64,000 nucleotides of DNA from Pararhodobacter sp. CCB-MM2 (GCF_001691415.1 NZ_LRRR01000009.1:1-64000); one strand, 5' to 3'. Numbered from the stretch's first letter, positions 1 to 9,325 are shown. The notes: generated by a model from the sequence alone, not told the origin. Numbers and translations: made by a program.

Positions 1-164
1 CCGTGAAGCTGCCGGAAGGCACCGAGATGGTGATGCCGGGCGACAACCTGAAGTTCGAAGTCTCGCTGATCGCCCCGATCGCCATGGAAGAGAAGCTGCG
101 CTTCGCTATCCGTGAAGGCGGCCGTACGGTTGGGGCAGGGGTCGTCTCCAAGATCATCAAGTGA
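1..164 (+). CDS. tuf: Elongation factor Tu, C-terminal end (partial)
   Basis: Only the last 53 codons are inside the window; the gene begins upstream. The frame starting at base 3 reads through [15 protein letters not shown] and [14 protein letters not shown] to the classical EF-Tu end [11 protein letters not shown], then TGA at 162-164. EF-Tu is the GTPase that delivers aminoacyl-tRNA to the ribosome; this part is domain III, which contacts tRNA and EF-Ts. The following gene is comM rather than rpsJ or secE, so this is not the usual str-operon or secE-linked location as far as the downstream side shows. Confidence 0.97.
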   Translation, partial: VKLPEGTEMVMPGDNLKFEVSLIAPIAMEEKLRFAIREGGRTVGAGVVSKIIK

Positions 165-181
165 TCTTGGACACTCGGGGC

Positions 182-214
182 GTCGCCGGCGTCGTCTCGA
201 AAATCATCAAGTAA
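182..214 (+). repeat. Degenerate second copy of the tuf 3' tail
   Basis: Eighteen bases after the tuf stop, the sequence reads [10 protein letters not shown] followed by TAA, matching the EF-Tu C-terminus with synonymous changes (TCG AAA for TCC AAG) and a different stop codon. It is out of frame with tuf and has no start. I infer a scar of recombination or duplication between tuf copies, leaving the old tail between the new tail and the terminator. Confidence 0.8.
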
Positions 215-239
215 TCGACCTTTCGGTTGATGACTTTAG

Positions 240-270
240 CGGGCGCCCCTCGGGGCGCCCGTTTGCTTTT
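240..270 (+). terminator. Rho-independent terminator of tuf
   Basis: A 10-bp perfect stem (CGGGCGCCCC / GGGGCGCCCG) with a two-base loop is followed by TTTGCTTTT. It lies downstream of both the tuf stop and its duplicated tail, so it probably belonged to the older copy. Confidence 0.85.
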
Positions 271-280
271 GTCCTGCGCT

Positions 281-304
281 GTTAACCTCTCTTAAATGGT
301 TAAC
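281..304. promoter_or_regulatory. Inverted repeat GTTAACC-N10-GGTTAAC upstream of comM
   Basis: A perfect 7-bp inverted repeat with a 10-bp AT-richer spacer lies 38 bp before the comM start. Three TTAA cores fall inside it, but their spacing does not fit a CtrA site (TTAA-N7-TTAA). It is a candidate operator; no regulator can be named. Confidence 0.35.
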
Positions 305-341
305 GGCCAGCCTCGGATCCTGTGTAGGTACGAGGGATTGC

Positions 342-1859
342 ATGCTGGCCTGTGCGCGAACGGTGGCTTTCGACGGGCTCGACGCCCGGCTGGTTGAGGC
401 GCAATGCGTTCTGACACCCGGTCTGCCCGCCTTCCATGTCGTGGGACTGCCCGACAAGGCCGTCAGCGAGGCCCGTGAGCGGGTCCGTGCGGCCTTGGCC
501 TCGCTCGCCATCGCGCTGCCGCCCAAGCGCATCACCCTCAACCTCTCGCCCGCCGATCTGCCCAAGGAAGGCTCGCATTTCGACCTGCCGATCGCGCTGG
601 CCCTGCTGGCGGCCTTGGGCGTGATCCCGGCCGAGGACCTGTCGCGCGCCGTGTCACTGGGGGAATTATCGCTCGACGGCTCCCTCGTCCCGGTGATCGG
701 CGCCCTGCCCGCCGCGATGGCGGCTGCCGATGCGGATTGCGTCCTCATCTGCCCCAAGGGCTGCGGCGCCGAAGCCGCTTGGGTCGGCGCGGCCGAAGTC
801 TTCGCGCCGGCCAGTCTGCAGGAGGCCATCACCCACTTCACCGGCCAATCCCCCCTGCCCCGCGCCAACCCCGGCGAGGTGACAACGCCCCCCAGCGCTC
901 GCGACCTGCGCGACGTGAAAGGGCAGGAACGGGCGAAACGCGCCTTGGAGATCGCCGCCGCCGGGCGCCATCACTTCCTCATGGTCGGCTCTCCCGGCTC
1001 GGGCAAATCCATGCTCGCCGCGCGCCTGCCCGGGCTTCTGCCGCCGCTCTCCGCCTCCGAGGCGCTGGAAACCTCGATGATCCATTCTTTGGCGGGCCTG
1101 CTCGACGAAGGCGGCATCTCGCGCCAGCGTCCGTTTCGCGAGCCCCACCACACGGCCTCGGTGCCCGCCATCGTTGGCGGCGGCAAGGGGGCGAAACCGG
1201 GTGAGATCAGCCTTGCGCACAACGGGGTGCTGTTCCTTGACGAATTGCCGGAATTCCCCCGCGCCGTGCTGGAGACCCTGCGACAACCGATCGAGACCGG
1301 CGAGGTCGTCGTCAGCCGCGCCAACGCCCATACCCGCTATCCCTGCCGGTTCCTGCTGGTGGCCGCCGCCAATCCCTGCCGCTGCGGCTACCTGACCGAG
1401 CCCGGACGCGCCTGCAACCGTGCGCCCCATTGCGGCGAGGACTATATCGGCAAGATTTCCGGGCCCCTGATGGACCGCTTCGACCTTCGGCTGGAGGTGC
1501 CGCCCGTGGGCTGGGCTGACCTCGACCTGCCGCCCTCGGGCGAGACCTCGGCCCAGGTCGCCTCTCGCGTCGCCACGGCGCGCAATCGGCAAGCCGCTCG
1601 GTTCCATGGCCAGCCCGGTCTGCGGGTCAATGCCGATGCGGAGGGCGCGCTGCTGGAGGAGATCGCCGCACCAGACGCCGAGGGACGCGAGATGCTGGCC
1701 CGCGTGGCCGACCGCTTCGGTCTGACCGCGCGGGGATATCACCGGGTGCTGCGGGTGGCGCGAACGATTGCGGATCTCGATGCCAGCGACACGGTGCGCG
1801 CGCCGCATGTCGCCGAGGCGGTCAGCTTTCGTCTGTTGGTGGCAGACACGACCGGATGA
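342..1859 (+). CDS. comM: ComM/YifB family AAA+ ATPase (Mg-chelatase-like)
   Basis: 505 residues, the normal ComM length. ComM is a hexameric helicase that extends branch migration during chromosomal integration of transforming DNA; many non-competent bacteria also keep it. Residues 1-170 are the N-terminal ChlI-type domain. Walker A is GSPGSGKS (216-223), Walker B is LFLDE (about 297-301), and the family cysteine cluster NPCRCG lies at 344-349 with further cysteines after it. A GAGGG stretch precedes the ATG. The gene converges with the hydrolase on the other strand, and the two coding ends overlap by 38 bp. Confidence 0.93.
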   Translation: MLACARTVAFDGLDARLVEAQCVLTPGLPAFHVVGLPDKAVSEARERVRAALASLAIALPPKRITLNLSPADLPKEGSHFDLPIALALLAALGVIPAEDLSRAVSLGELSLDGSLVPVIGALPAAMAAADADCVLICPKGCGAEAAWVGAAEVFAPASLQEAITHFTGQSPLPRANPGEVTTPPSARDLRDVKGQERAKRALEIAAAGRHHFLMVGSPGSGKSMLAARLPGLLPPLSASEALETSMIHSLAGLLDEGGISRQRPFREPHHTASVPAIVGGGKGAKPGEISLAHNGVLFLDELPEFPRAVLETLRQPIETGEVVVSRANAHTRYPCRFLLVAAANPCRCGYLTEPGRACNRAPHCGEDYIGKISGPLMDRFDLRLEVPPVGWADLDLPPSGETSAQVASRVATARNRQAARFHGQPGLRVNADAEGALLEEIAAPDAEGREMLARVADRFGLTARGYHRVLRVARTIADLDASDTVRAPHVAEAVSFRLLVADTTG

Positions 1860-2727
1860 AGCGCGCGGTGTCGTCCAGCGTCGTTCGGGCCTCGGGCAGG
1901 AAGCCGTGCAGCATCGGCCAGACATGCGGCAGGTCACCCGCAAGCTTGATCTCGGCGCCGGGAAGGCGCCCGCGCATCCTCAGCGCATCGTCGCGCAGGA
2001 TCTCGCTCTCGGCGACGTGGATCTGCACCGGGGGCGGCGCGGTGAAGGTCGCATGCAGCGGCGAGAGCCGCGGGTCCGAGGCATCCTGCGGCCGGGCGCC
2101 TCCAAGGATCACGGCCCGCGTTTCGGTCAACCGATGTGAGGGCAGCAGCTGCTCGCGCGTCGCATTGGTCACCAGCGAGGCACCGGTCAGTGTCAGATCC
2201 GTCCAAGGCGAAAAGGCGAACAGGCCGGACGGCTTCTGCCCCCGCGCGCAGAGATGCGCCAGCAGAGCCAGCGCCAAGCCGCCGCCTGCAGAATCGCCCC
2301 CGATGACAATCTCCTCGGGCGCGTGGCCGATGGCGATCAGCCCCTCATAGGCGGCGACGGCATCTTCGAACGCCGCAGGGAACGGATGTTCAGGGGCCAG
2401 TCTGTAGTCGGGCAGAAACACCCGCGCGCCGCTGCGCTGCGCCAAGGCCGCGGCAAGCCCGGCATGGGTCCGCGAACTGCCCAACATGTAAGCGCCGCCG
2501 TGCAGATACAGCAGCACCCCGGTGCCTTGCGGGCGGTTCTGCACCCACTGGCCCGAGATGCCACCGATCTCGCCATCCAGTGCCAAGGTGCCGGGCGGCA
2601 CAGAGAGGTACCTTTGCGCCATACGCTCGAAATGACGGCGAGCCGAGGGGATGTCGCGCGTCTTGCGCAATGCCCCCCGGACCCAGTTCCGGGCGCCGTA
2701 GCGGATGAGGTCGGCCTGCCAGCTCAT
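1822..2727 (-). CDS. Alpha/beta hydrolase fold-3 (HSL-type) esterase
   Basis: 301 residues of the hormone-sensitive-lipase family of carboxylesterases. The oxyanion motif HGG is at 76-78, the nucleophile elbow GDSAGG places Ser146, and the remaining triad candidates are Asp246 or Asp247 (in SEILRDD) and His268 (LPHVW), so the enzyme looks complete. No signal peptide; probably cytoplasmic. Its ATG overlaps the gshB stop as ATGA, so it is translationally coupled to glutathione synthetase. The natural substrate cannot be told from sequence. Confidence 0.88.
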   Translation of the reverse strand: MSWQADLIRYGARNWVRGALRKTRDIPSARRHFERMAQRYLSVPPGTLALDGEIGGISGQWVQNRPQGTGVLLYLHGGAYMLGSSRTHAGLAAALAQRSGARVFLPDYRLAPEHPFPAAFEDAVAAYEGLIAIGHAPEEIVIGGDSAGGGLALALLAHLCARGQKPSGLFAFSPWTDLTLTGASLVTNATREQLLPSHRLTETRAVILGGARPQDASDPRLSPLHATFTAPPPVQIHVAESEILRDDALRMRGRLPGAEIKLAGDLPHVWPMLHGFLPEARTTLDDTARFIRSCLPPTDES

Positions 2728-3671
2728 CTGGCCGCGCGCTTGGCCTCAAGCACTTCCCAGATGCGGGCGGCGACATTGATGCCGTCGAAACGCTCCAGCT
2801 CCTGAATGCCGGTCGGCGAGGTCACGTTGATCTCGGTCAGCCAGTCGCCGATCACGTCGATGCCGACGAAGACCTGCCCCTTCTCCCGCAGCAACGGCCC
2901 GATGGCGGCGCAGATCTCGCGGTCGCGGTCGGTCAGAGCGACCTTCTCGGGTCGGCCGCCGACATGCATGTTGGAGCGCGTCTCACCTTCGGCCGGGACC
3001 CGGTTGATCGCCCCGATGGGCTCGCCATCGATCAGGATCACCCGCTTGTCCCCCTTGGAAACCGCCGGCAGGAATTTCTGCACGATCAGCGGCTCGCGGG
3101 AAAAGCCGGTGAAAAGCTCATGCAGCGACGAAAGGTTGCGGTCGTTCTGGTCAAGGCGGAACACCCCGGCGCCGCCGTTACCGTACAGCGGCTTCAGGAT
3201 CACGTCGCCATGGCGGTGCTTGAAATCTTTGATCTCGGCCAGCGAGCGGGCAATCATCGTCGGCGGGGTCAGCTGCGGGAATTGCAGGACCAGCAGCTTT
3301 TCCGGGTAGTTGCGCACCCAGAACGGGTCATTGGCCACGACCACCTTGTCGCGGATCATGTCCAGAAGATGCGTCGTGGTGATATAGGCCATATCGAAGG
3401 GCGGGTCCTGACGCAGCCAGACCACGTCCATGGTCGACAGGTCGATCCGCTCCTCCGGGCCGAAATCGACATGTTCGCCCTGCACCCGCTTCACCGTGAA
3501 CGGTCGAGCCCGCGCGACCAGCTTGCCCTCGTCGAAGGTCAGCTTGTCGGGCGTATAGACCCAAAGCGCGTGACCACGTGCCTGAGCCTCCTCGGCCAGC
3601 CGGAAGGTCGAATCCGCGTTGATGTTGACGCCCTCGATCGGGTCCATCTGGAAAGCGATACGCAGCGCCAT
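2724..3671 (-). CDS. gshB: Glutathione synthetase
   Basis: 315 residues; catalyses the ATP-dependent ligation of gamma-glutamylcysteine and glycine, the second step of glutathione synthesis. The N-terminal prokaryotic GSH-synthase domain begins MALRIAFQMDPIEGVN; the ATP-grasp domain has the glycine-rich loop KPLYGNGGAGVFRL and the Mg-binding end EINVTSPTGIQELERF. The ATG at 3669-3671 has GGAGGTGTC directly upstream. The next gene on this strand is the coupled esterase. Family assignment is secure. Confidence 0.96.
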   Translation of the reverse strand: MALRIAFQMDPIEGVNINADSTFRLAEEAQARGHALWVYTPDKLTFDEGKLVARARPFTVKRVQGEHVDFGPEERIDLSTMDVVWLRQDPPFDMAYITTTHLLDMIRDKVVVANDPFWVRNYPEKLLVLQFPQLTPPTMIARSLAEIKDFKHRHGDVILKPLYGNGGAGVFRLDQNDRNLSSLHELFTGFSREPLIVQKFLPAVSKGDKRVILIDGEPIGAINRVPAEGETRSNMHVGGRPEKVALTDRDREICAAIGPLLREKGQVFVGIDVIGDWLTEINVTSPTGIQELERFDGINVAARIWEVLEAKRAAR

Positions 3672-3784
3672 GACACCTCCTGGGATTCCGCGCGGGGCAA
3701 GGCCCCGTCGGCTTCCCCACGGGATAGATGGCTCAGGCAGGGCCGGATTTCAATCGCTTCGCCGGAAAGAACACCGTGAACGCC

Positions 3785-4138
3785 TCAGGCGCAGAGCGCA
3801 TTCTCAACGATCCGGATCTGCCCCATGCCATCGATCAGCGCCACGTCAAAACGGGCGGGCGTGTTCAGACCCTGCGGGCAGGTGGCCAGAAATTCGCTGG
3901 CGGCGGCATAAAGGCGGTGGATCTGGCGTTGCGACACACGTTCTGCCGCCCGGGCATGGCTGCGGCTTTTCTTCACCTCGATGAAGACGAAGCCGTCGCC
4001 ATCCTGCATCACCAGATCGATCTCGCCGCCCGTGCCGCGCCAGCGATGACGCACCAGCGGAAATCCGCGCCTTTGGTAATCGCGCGCAACCTGCCCTTCG
4101 GCCGACAGACCCGCATGATAGGACATTGCTCCACTCAT
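3785..4138 (-). CDS. yraN: YraN family (UPF0102) nuclease-fold protein
   Basis: 117 residues from the ATG at 4136-4138, chosen because GAGGT lies five bases upstream; a GTG one codon earlier and an ATG at 4124-4126 are alternatives. The protein has the PD-(D/E)XK-like core GGEIDLVMQDGDGFVFIEVK typical of the UPF0102 family, whose function is unsettled. It lies 22 bp after rsmI on the same strand. rsmI, an LpoA-type gene and yraN also cluster in enterobacteria, which supports all three calls. Confidence 0.9.
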   Translation of the reverse strand: MSGAMSYHAGLSAEGQVARDYQRRGFPLVRHRWRGTGGEIDLVMQDGDGFVFIEVKKSRSHARAAERVSQRQIHRLYAAASEFLATCPQGLNTPARFDVALIDGMGQIRIVENALCA

Positions 4139-4160
4139 CACTCACCTCATAGTGAGGGCG

Positions 4161-5078
4161 TCAGCTGCCCTCCTTGGCCAGCGCCAACGCGCGCTGGTAC
4201 ACCTGCCGACGGGGAAGGCCCGTCGCCTCGGTCACGGTGGCGACGGCCTCGCGCAGGCTTTCGCTGGCCATGGCCGTCTTCAGCGCCTCATCAAGGTCCA
4301 TTTCGGTACCGCGGGCTTCGAGGCGACCCAGCAGCAATACGATCTCACCCTTCAGGTCACGCCCGTCGATCGCCGCGGCCACATCCGAGAGTTTCCCTCG
4401 AATCACTTCCTCGAAACGCTTGGTCAACTCGCGGCAGAGGGCGGCATCGCGTTCTCCTTTTTCCCCCAATTCCGCTAACAATTTGTGAATCCGTTTCGGG
4501 CTTTCATAGATCACCAGCGTCGCCGGGATCGCCGAGACCTCGTCCAGCCATGTTGTGCGTGCCGCCCCTTGCGAGGGCGGGAAGCCAAGGAAGCAGAATC
4601 GGTCGCTCGGCAGTCCCCCGACCGCCAGCGCCGTCAACACCGCCGATGCGCCGGGCGCCGCCAGGACCGGATGCCCCTCGGCAATCGCGGCGCGCGCCAG
4701 TTGGAAGCCGGGATCGGCGACCAGCGGCGTGCCGGCCTCGCTGGCGTAGGCGACCGACTTCCCCTCGGCCAACAGGCCCATGATCCGGGGACGGACCTGC
4801 GCGCCGTTGTGGTCGTGGTAGGCGATCAGCGGGCGACCGTTCACCGGCACGCCGTGGATCTCCATCAGGCGGCGCAGGGTGCGGGTGTCCTCGGCCGCCA
4901 GCACGTCAGCACCAGCGAACAGATCCAGCGCGCGCAGGGTGATGTCCCGCGCCGCGCCGATCGGGGTCGAGACCAGGTGCAGGCCCGGCGCAATGCGCCC
5001 GGGGCGGGGATTAAAGCGGTCGACATCCTCGGCGGAAAGCCGCGTGCCGCCCTCGTCGGGGTCTTGCGTCTCGGTCAT
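4161..5078 (-). CDS. rsmI: 16S rRNA (cytidine1402-2'-O)-methyltransferase
   Basis: 305 residues of the tetrapyrrole-methylase superfamily. RsmI adds the 2'-O-methyl group at C1402 in the decoding centre. Recognisable blocks are LHLVSTPIGAARDITLRALD, the acidic AAEDTR, YASEAGTPLVADPG, and PGASAVLTALAVGGLP followed by FLGFPP. The short helical end (LPRRQVYQRALALAKEG) is typical of RsmI. It is divergent from the LpoA-like gene across a 130-bp promoter region and is followed by yraN. Confidence 0.95.
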   Translation of the reverse strand: MTETQDPDEGGTRLSAEDVDRFNPRPGRIAPGLHLVSTPIGAARDITLRALDLFAGADVLAAEDTRTLRRLMEIHGVPVNGRPLIAYHDHNGAQVRPRIMGLLAEGKSVAYASEAGTPLVADPGFQLARAAIAEGHPVLAAPGASAVLTALAVGGLPSDRFCFLGFPPSQGAARTTWLDEVSAIPATLVIYESPKRIHKLLAELGEKGERDAALCRELTKRFEEVIRGKLSDVAAAIDGRDLKGEIVLLLGRLEARGTEMDLDEALKTAMASESLREAVATVTEATGLPRRQVYQRALALAKEGS

Positions 5079-5208
5079 GCTGGCTCCACAGACACGTTTA
5101 CTTCACCCCCTGTGTTCAATAGTGTGGCGCGCGGCGCAAGCCCGCCACCGTCACTTCGCCGGGCGCGAACCCTTCTCTCGCCCTGCACCCGTCACCGAGA
5201 GGTCCTCG

Positions 5209-6387
5209 ATGCGCGCCCAGAATACCCGCCGCACCCCGATCCGCGCCACCCGGCGCGCGATGCTCACCAGCCTGCTGGCGCTTGCCGCTTGTGGTCCGAT
5301 CAGCTTGGGCGGCGGTACTCCGCGCGTCGATGTGAACGCCCCTGTCACCGTGGCGCTGCTGGTGCCCGCAGGGTCCTCGACCCCGGGCGACGACATTCTG
5401 GCCTCGAACCTTGAGAACGCCGCGCGTCTTGCCGTCAGCGACTTGTCGGGCGTGCAGCTGGACCTGCGAGTCTATTCGACCCAAGGCGATCCCAGCGTCG
5501 CCGCACAGGTCGCCGCGCAGGCCGTGAGTGAGGGCGCGCGCATCATCCTCGGGCCGGTGCGCAGTGCCGAAGCCTCGGCCGTGGGCTCGGCGGGTGCCGC
5601 CTCGGACGTGAACGTGCTGAGCTTCTCGAACAACCCGGCCGTCGCCGGCAACAATGTCTTCGTGCTGGGCCTGACCCCCGACAACGCCGCGCGCCGCATC
5701 CTTGGCTATGCCAATGCCAACAGCCGCGGCCGGGTGATGATCATCGGCGAGCGGACCACGGCGGGCGAGCTGATGATGGCCGCCGTCAACCGCGCCGCCA
5801 GCGAGACCGGCGCGCAGATCGTCGCGACCGAGACCTATGAGTTCTCGCAGCAGGGCATCGTCTCGGCGCTGCCGACGCTGGCTTCGACCGCCCGTTCGTC
5901 CGGTGCGCAGTCGATCCTGTTCACCGCCGACAGTGCGGGCGCCCTTCCGGTGCTGGCCCAACTGCTGCCGGACAACCGCATCGCCCCGCCGCAGTTCCAG
6001 TTCATGGGCGTGACCCAGTGGAACGTGCCGCCGGCGACGCTGCAACTGCGCGGCCTGCAGGAGGGCTGGTTCACTCTGCCCGATCCCACCATCACCGGGC
6101 AGTTCGACTCCCGCTACGAGAGCGCCTATGGCTCGGCCCCGCACCCGATCGCCGGCCTTGCCTATGACGGCATCGCGGCGATTGGCGCGCTACTGGGCTC
6201 GGGCTCGCCGGACGCCTTGTCGCGGGCCTCGCTGGTGCAGGGCTCGGGCTTTGTGGGCGTCAACGGCGTGTTCCGTCTGCTGCCCGACGGCACCAACCAG
6301 CGCGGCCTCGCCGTGGCGACGATCCGCGACAACGCGGTAGTTATCCTTGACCCGGCGCCGCGCAGCTTTGCCGGCGCGGGCCTCTGA
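5209..6387 (+). CDS. Penicillin-binding protein activator, LpoA-like lipoprotein
   Basis: 392 residues. The ATG at 5209 has AGAGG upstream and gives a lipoprotein signal: a basic n-region (RRTPIRATRR), a hydrophobic core and the lipobox LAAC with Cys28. The rest is a periplasmic-binding-protein-like fold (Peripla_BP_6 type). In enterobacteria LpoA activates PBP1A from the outer membrane, but the alphaproteobacterial protein is much shorter (no N-terminal TPR domain), so the PBP-activating role is inferred from family and from the divergent rsmI neighbour. Thirty-six bases separate it from glnD. Confidence 0.85.
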   Translation: MRAQNTRRTPIRATRRAMLTSLLALAACGPISLGGGTPRVDVNAPVTVALLVPAGSSTPGDDILASNLENAARLAVSDLSGVQLDLRVYSTQGDPSVAAQVAAQAVSEGARIILGPVRSAEASAVGSAGAASDVNVLSFSNNPAVAGNNVFVLGLTPDNAARRILGYANANSRGRVMIIGERTTAGELMMAAVNRAASETGAQIVATETYEFSQQGIVSALPTLASTARSSGAQSILFTADSAGALPVLAQLLPDNRIAPPQFQFMGVTQWNVPPATLQLRGLQEGWFTLPDPTITGQFDSRYESAYGSAPHPIAGLAYDGIAAIGALLGSGSPDALSRASLVQGSGFVGVNGVFRLLPDGTNQRGLAVATIRDNAVVILDPAPRSFAGAGL

Positions 6388-6423
6388 CGCCACGCCCGTT
6401 CCGGCCTGCAGGGGAGACCTGAC

Positions 6424-9243
6424 GTGAGCACCGCCAGCACCGCCCGCGCGGTCCCGGAAGAACGGCGCTATGCGCGCCCGCCCTCGCCGGCCACGGACGA
6501 GACCCTGATCGCCCCCGAGTCGCTGATCTGCGACCTCGACGCGCTGGAGGCCCGGCTGAGCGACGGCTTGGCCGAGCTCACCGACCCGCGCGAGATCCGG
6601 GCCTTCGCCACCTCGGTGCTGACCGACACCCTGCGCGCCGGCAATGCCGTGCTGCGCGACGCCCTGTCCCGCGCGCCGCGGGATGCGCGCAGCTATGTCC
6701 GCGCGCAGACATGGCTCACGGATATCGTGGTGATCGCCGCCTTGCAGGTGGCGCAGCTGAACCTGCATCCCAATGGCGCGCCCTCGAAGGGTCAGCGCAT
6801 GGCGGTGATGGCCGTCGGCGGCTATGGCCGGGCCGAGATGGCGCCGCATTCCGACGTTGACCTGCTGTTCCTCGCCCCCGTGAAGCTGACCGGCTGGGCC
6901 GAGAGCGTGATCGAATCCACGCTCTACATCCTGTGGGATCTGAAGCTGAAGATCGGCCATTCCTCGCGCACGATCGAGGAATGCCTGAAGCTGGGGCGCG
7001 AGGATTACACGATCCGCACCGCGCTGCTGGAAACGCGCTTCCTGACCGGCAACACGGCGCTGGCCAAGGAGCTGCGCAGCCGGCTGTGGAAGGACCTGTT
7101 CAAAGGCACCCAATCCGACTTCGTCGAGGCCAAGCTGGCCGAACGGGCCGAGCGTCACAAGAAGCAGGGCGGCCAGCGTTACATGCTGGAGCCCAATGTG
7201 AAGGAGGGGAAAGGCGGTCTGCGCGACCTTCAGACCCTCTACTGGATCGCCAAATACATCCATCAGGTCGACAAGGCCGCCGAGCTGGTCGGCCACGGCT
7301 TCTTCACCGCCGCCGAATACCAGTCCTTCCGCGCCGCCGAGACCTTCCTCTGGGCCGTGCGCTGCCATCTGCACATCCTGACCGGCCGCGCCAATGACAC
7401 GCTGACCTTCGACGTCATGCCCGAGGTCGCCGAGCGCATGCTCTATGTCGATCACGGCGGGCGCCGGGCGGTCGAGCATTTCATGCAGGAATACTTCCGC
7501 CACGCCACGCAGGTGGGCGAGCTGACCCGTATCTTCCTGACCGCGCTGGAGGCCCGCCACGTCAAGCGCGCGCCCGGCCTGATGGGGCTGCTGCGCCGGC
7601 GCCGGAAGGTGAAGGCCGGCTACCGTGTGGACCTGAACCGGCTGAACGTCGAGGATCCGCAGGTCTTCCTGTCGGACCCGCTGAACCTGTTGCGCATCTT
7701 CGAGGAAGCCCTGCGCACCGGCCTGCTGATCCATCCCGACGCGATGCGGCTGATCACGGCGAACCTGCATTACTTCGATGCCGACATGCGCGAGAACCCG
7801 GAAGCGGTGCGCATCTTCATCGACCTGCTGTTGAAGCACGGCAACCCGGAACGCGCCCTGCGCCGGATGAACGAGCTGGGTGTTCTGGGCGCGTTCATCC
7901 CGGAATTCGAAGCCATCGTCGCGATGATGCAGTTCAACGTCTACCACCATTACACGGTGGACGAGCACACGATCCAATGCATCTCGACGCTGGCGCAGAT
8001 CGAACGCAAGGAGCTGATCGAGGAGCTGCCGGTCTCGTCCTCGATCCTCGACGCGGGCGTGAACCGCAAGGTGCTTTACGTCGCGCTGCTGCTGCATGAC
8101 ATCGGCAAGGGCCGGCCTGAGGACCACTCGATCCTCGGTGCGCAGATCGCCCGCCGGGTCGCACCGCGTCTGGGCCTGAATGCCGAGGATGCCGAGACGG
8201 TGGAATGGCTGGTGCGTCACCACCTCCTGATGTCCGACGTGGCGCAAAAGCGCGATATCGGCGACCCGCGCACGATCCGGGACTTCGCCAAGGCGGTGAA
8301 GACCAAGAAGCGGCTGGATCTGCTGACCGTGCTTACCGTCTGCGACATTCGCGGCGTGGGTCCGGGGACGTGGAACAACTGGAAGGCCATGCTGCTGCGC
8401 CAGCTTCATGCCGAGACGGCCTCGGTGCTGGAAGGCGGGGCCGAGGCGCTGAACCGCTCCGTGCGCGAGGACGAAGCGAAGCGCGCCCTGCGCGATGCCT
8501 TGGCCGATTGGCCCCGTGCCGACCTGCGGGCCGAGACCGCGCGCCATTACGGCCCCTATTGGCAGGGGCTGATGACCGAGACGCATGTGGTCTTCGCCAA
8601 TCTTCTGCGCGGGATCACCGATGCCGAGATCCGCATCGACCTGCAATTGGTCGAGGACCGCGATGCCACCCGCGCCTGCTTCGCGCTGGCCGACCATCCG
8701 GGCATCTTCTCGCGTCTGGCCGGGGCTTTGGCACTGGTCGGTGCGAACATCGTCGACGCGCGGACCTACACCTCGAAGGACGGCTTCGCCACGGCCGAGT
8801 TCTGGATTCAGGATGCCGAGGGCAAGCCGTATGAGGAAGCCCGCCTGCCCCGCCTGCGCAAGATGATCGAGCGCACCTTCGCCGGCGAGGTCGTGGCCAC
8901 GCAGGCGCTGAAGGACAAGGACAAGGTCAAGAAGCGCGAGCGCCAGTTCAAGGTGCCGACCAAGGTGGTCTTCGACAACGAGGGCTCGGATATCTACACG
9001 ATCATCGAGGTCGATACCCGCGACCGTCCCGGTCTGCTGTACGATCTGACGCGGACCTTGGCTGCGAACAACATCTACATCGCCTCGGCCGTGATCGCGA
9101 CCTATGGGGTGCAGGTGGTCGACAGCTTCTACGTCAAGGACATGTTCGGCCTGAAACTGCACGCCAAGTCGAAGCAGGAAGGGCTGGAGAAGAAACTGCA
9201 CGCCGCCATCGAGGCCGGCGCGCAACGGGCGGCGCAGGGGTGA
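6424..9243 (+). CDS. glnD: Bifunctional [protein-PII] uridylyltransferase / uridylyl-removing enzyme
   Basis: 939 residues, GTG start behind GGGGAGA. GlnD senses glutamine and uridylylates or de-uridylylates PII proteins. Domains in order: nucleotidyltransferase with GGYGRAEMAPHSDVD (132-146; Asp144 and Asp146 metal-binding), an HD phosphohydrolase domain with LHDIGKGRPEDH (His558-Asp559), and two C-terminal ACT domains near 747-830 and 859-930 that bind glutamine. All key residues are present. A conventional neighbour, murJ, follows after 82 bp. Confidence 0.97.
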   Translation: MSTASTARAVPEERRYARPPSPATDETLIAPESLICDLDALEARLSDGLAELTDPREIRAFATSVLTDTLRAGNAVLRDALSRAPRDARSYVRAQTWLTDIVVIAALQVAQLNLHPNGAPSKGQRMAVMAVGGYGRAEMAPHSDVDLLFLAPVKLTGWAESVIESTLYILWDLKLKIGHSSRTIEECLKLGREDYTIRTALLETRFLTGNTALAKELRSRLWKDLFKGTQSDFVEAKLAERAERHKKQGGQRYMLEPNVKEGKGGLRDLQTLYWIAKYIHQVDKAAELVGHGFFTAAEYQSFRAAETFLWAVRCHLHILTGRANDTLTFDVMPEVAERMLYVDHGGRRAVEHFMQEYFRHATQVGELTRIFLTALEARHVKRAPGLMGLLRRRRKVKAGYRVDLNRLNVEDPQVFLSDPLNLLRIFEEALRTGLLIHPDAMRLITANLHYFDADMRENPEAVRIFIDLLLKHGNPERALRRMNELGVLGAFIPEFEAIVAMMQFNVYHHYTVDEHTIQCISTLAQIERKELIEELPVSSSILDAGVNRKVLYVALLLHDIGKGRPEDHSILGAQIARRVAPRLGLNAEDAETVEWLVRHHLLMSDVAQKRDIGDPRTIRDFAKAVKTKKRLDLLTVLTVCDIRGVGPGTWNNWKAMLLRQLHAETASVLEGGAEALNRSVREDEAKRALRDALADWPRADLRAETARHYGPYWQGLMTETHVVFANLLRGITDAEIRIDLQLVEDRDATRACFALADHPGIFSRLAGALALVGANIVDARTYTSKDGFATAEFWIQDAEGKPYEEARLPRLRKMIERTFAGEVVATQALKDKDKVKKRERQFKVPTKVVFDNEGSDIYTIIEVDTRDRPGLLYDLTRTLAANNIYIASAVIATYGVQVVDSFYVKDMFGLKLHAKSKQEGLEKKLHAAIEAGAQRAAQG

Positions 9244-9325
9244 GTGGCTCGCGCCGCCACACCCTGCCTCACTCTACCCGGCCCGGGGTCGTCGCGGGCT
9301 ATTCTGTCGATCTGAAGGGGTCATC

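Noticed and set aside
281..304. CtrA binding site (three TTAA cores)
   Set aside because: Core-to-core gaps are 6 and 4 bases rather than the required 7.
6190..9225. A 1,011-codon open frame antisense to glnD, and many similar long antisense frames
   Set aside because: GC-rich codon bias leaves the antisense frame free of stops; the peptide is His/Arg/Gln-rich without domains, while glnD on the other strand has all its motifs.
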